From positions 1 to 8,218 of the forward strand of contig CACZPE010000055.1 of NCBI GenBank assembly GCA_902782875.1: 8,218 nucleotides of DNA, given 5' to 3'. The notes under the pieces are model-generated. The model did no database searches, was not told the origin of the DNA, and saw nothing but the letters and a program-made list of their open reading frames with translations. The position numbers and the translations under genes were made by a program. This stretch comes from an uncultured Ruminococcus sp. (GTDB lineage: Bacteria > Bacillota_A > Clostridia > Oscillospirales > Ruminococcaceae). Numbering within the stretch: position 1 is the first letter of the stretch; every line of letters starts with the position of its first letter. This document shows, piece after piece, positions 6,814-8,218 of this stretch.

Positions 6814-7395
6814 GTGTCTGTACTTATAGCAGCGGTCACGGCAGTGATCGCATCGAATATGGTATTTACAAGGGCTTTCGGAGTCAGTGTTGCCATGACG
6901 GCTGCATCAAATCCGAAAAAGCTCTTCGGGATATGTGCGGCGGTGACATGGTTCTGTGTCACTTCGTCTGCCGCGATATGGGCGCTGGCTCATTTTGAGG
7001 GCATAGGCATAGAGAGATCATATGTGCCTATGCTGTATGTTACTGTGATAGGCGCGATATATTCCCTCACGCTGTATCTGTCGGCGGCATTCATGAAAAA
7101 GCGCTTCAGGGCGATGAAGAAATATATCCATATAGCCGCCTTCAACAGTCTTGTAATGGGTACTGCATATCTTTCCTCATCGGGCAGGGAGACACTCGGT
7201 GAGTATATCGGCTTCGGGCTTCTTTCAGGCCTCGGGTTCACCTTTGCGGCTTTCCTGCTGTCTGCGGTGAATATGAAGCTGCGTTCGGACGATGTGCCGC
7301 AGGTGTTCAGGGGATATCCTGCGATAATGATATTCATCGGCATTATCTCAATGGCGATGCTCGGCATACTCGGTTATGCCCCTTCATATATGTGA
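6814..7395 (+). CDS. RnfA/NqrE-like membrane subunit lacking Fe-S cysteines
   Basis: GTG 6814 follows AAGGAG, 12 nt after the RnfE-like stop. The 193-aa protein has the usual RnfA length and about six spans. It aligns with RnfA in its N-terminal SNMVF block, in the central FNSLVMGTA segment, and most clearly in DVPQVFRGYPAIMIFIGI (160-177) with the following MAMLGILGY. In RnfA one cysteine lies in LGLCPFLG and one in TTNCAVLG, and both coordinate the intramembrane [2Fe-2S] cluster. Here they align with Ser25 and Ser112. RnfA and RnfE are inverted-topology homologues that normally pair in the membrane, and adjacent genes keep that arrangement. It therefore probably still forms a heterodimer with the preceding gene product but cannot carry the cluster. 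Confidence 0.78.
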   Translation: MSVLIAAVTAVIASNMVFTRAFGVSVAMTAASNPKKLFGICAAVTWFCVTSSAAIWALAHFEGIGIERSYVPMLYVTVIGAIYSLTLYLSAAFMKKRFRAMKKYIHIAAFNSLVMGTAYLSSSGRETLGEYIGFGLLSGLGFTFAAFLLSAVNMKLRSDDVPQVFRGYPAIMIFIGIISMAMLGILGYAPSYM

Positions 7396-7438
7396 TCATA
7401 TCCGCATAAGGGATAAAACTATCGGGAGTACAACATAA

Positions 7439-8218
7439 ATGAGAAAAAAGAAAAAGATATTCCGTCCGAGAAGACGGTACAGGATAAAAAAGAAGAATGA
7501 GAATGCGGCAAAGCTCGTCGTAAGCATACTTGCGGTGGCTGTGCTCGTGTTTGTGGGATACAGCGCAATGGGGCCTATAAGCGACTATATAGAGCGCACT
7601 CACAGCACAGAGACAGAGCCGTGGACACCTCCTTCCCAGCCTGAGACGGAGCCCGGCGATACACCGCAGACCACGACCGCTGTCAGGGAGCCGTCCGTTA
7701 CCGAGGAAACAGAGCAGACGGTGGCTGCAGCACCGAAGAACGTACAGAGCGGCCGTGCGATCATGCTCGATGCAGGTGCATCAGGCGATATGCAGACGCT
7801 GTCTCTTGCCCTTGACAATGCGGCAGCAGACGGATGCGGCGCTGTAATAGTGCCGATGAAGACAGAGGGCGGTATATACCGTTACAGGACTGAGCTCCAG
7901 GCTGTGTCCCTGTGTGAGACAAGCCCTGTAAAATCAGAGCTTACCGCCAAGGAGATATGCTCCGCCATCACTTCGAGAGGCCTTGTGCCTGTGGCTTATG
8001 TATCTGTACTGACAGACAACAACAGATACGGAGCAGACAGGATAGGCGCATATAAATCCAGCGACGGCAAGGTATGGGTCGACGGCAATCCCGCTCTCGG
8101 CGGCAAGCCGTGGATATCCCCTTTTGAAGAGGATGCGGTGACTCTTCTCTGCGATACCATGACCGAGCTCGGCGGAGCAGGCTTCTCAAGGATAATATGC
8201 GGCGATTTCATATTCCCC
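7439..8218 (+). CDS. Membrane-anchored DUF4015-like putative glycoside hydrolase, 3' end beyond window
   Basis: ATG 7439 has GGGAG upstream, and the frame is open to the right edge (260 residues). The N-terminus is strongly basic (RKKKK, RPRRR, KKK), followed by one span (about 24-45). A Thr/Glu/Pro-rich linker (about 51-100) leads to an extracytoplasmic domain from about 105. That domain resembles the putative glycosidase family DUF4015: a strand-helix with AVIVPMKTEGGIYRYRTE (135-152), GLVPVAYVSVL, a KVWVD segment, WISPFEEDAV, and GFSRIICGDFIFP (248-260). The last is comparable to the family GFDEIQFDY-x-RFP. Acidic residues usual at the barrel positions are shifted or replaced (CGD instead of FDY, PMKT instead of DVKD), so activity is uncertain. 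No terminator separates it from the RnfA-like gene (43-nt gap), suggesting one transcript. The family call rests on remembered motif patterns. Confidence 0.65.
   Translation, partial: MRKKKKIFRPRRRYRIKKKNENAAKLVVSILAVAVLVFVGYSAMGPISDYIERTHSTETEPWTPPSQPETEPGDTPQTTTAVREPSVTEETEQTVAAAPKNVQSGRAIMLDAGASGDMQTLSLALDNAAADGCGAVIVPMKTEGGIYRYRTELQAVSLCETSPVKSELTAKEICSAITSRGLVPVAYVSVLTDNNRYGADRIGAYKSSDGKVWVDGNPALGGKPWISPFEEDAVTLLCDTMTELGGAGFSRIICGDFIFP

Noticed and set aside
7385..7400. TGATCA-centred partial palindrome after the RnfA-like gene as a terminator
   Set aside because: It is short, AT-rich and not followed by a T-run, so it cannot be called a terminator. The downstream gene is likely in the same operon.

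Overview
The window looks like chromosomal DNA from a low-to-mid GC Gram-positive anaerobe of the Clostridia, most likely Ruminococcus or a close relative. This is inferred from strong purine-rich ribosome-binding sites, frequent GTG/TTG starts, heavy use of ATA and AGG/AGA codons, a BlaI/M56 regulatory pair and Rnf-family membrane proteins. No phylogenetic search was possible.

Layout. (1) Positions 1-2669, minus strand: a BlaI/MecI-type repressor gene followed 2 nt later by a BlaR1-like M56 membrane metalloprotease gene, whose 3' end lies beyond position 1. (2) Positions 2670-2826: a divergent control region. It holds a well-formed minus-strand promoter overlapped by two copies of a GTCTA-N6-TAGAC dyad (probable BlaI operators), and a separate plus-strand promoter. 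(3) Positions 2827-4522, plus strand: a three-gene operon encoding a 37-aa one-span membrane peptide, an 81-aa two-span membrane protein and a 453-aa soluble helical-repeat-like protein. The genes overlap, and a clear intrinsic terminator follows at about 4529-4554. (4) Positions 4619-8218, plus strand: a second operon starting from its own promoter. It encodes ribulose-phosphate 3-epimerase (TTG start), three Rnf/Nqr-type membrane subunits resembling RnfD, RnfE and RnfA, and a membrane-anchored DUF4015-like putative glycoside hydrolase that runs off the right edge.

The most unusual part is the RnfD-RnfE-RnfA-like trio. The family folds are recognisable: the TTG-L and KH-x-x-GGL blocks in D, HNPVF and LLGAIREI in E, and DVP-x-x-FRG in A. 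However, all four cysteines expected to hold the intramembrane [2Fe-2S] cluster between RnfA and RnfE are replaced, and the FMN-attachment region of D is degenerate. No RnfC, RnfG or RnfB gene lies next to them here. The trio may therefore be a cofactor-poor, repurposed paralogue of the Rnf membrane core rather than a redox-driven ion pump. Its position between a pentose-phosphate enzyme and an envelope-anchored sugar-hydrolase-like protein suggests a different role, but that role is not evident from sequence.

The left half reads as a self-contained stimulus-response module: the M56 protease senses something outside the cell through a large non-penicillin-binding domain and inactivates the BlaI-like repressor. 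This relieves repression of its own operon and possibly of the divergent small-membrane-protein operon.
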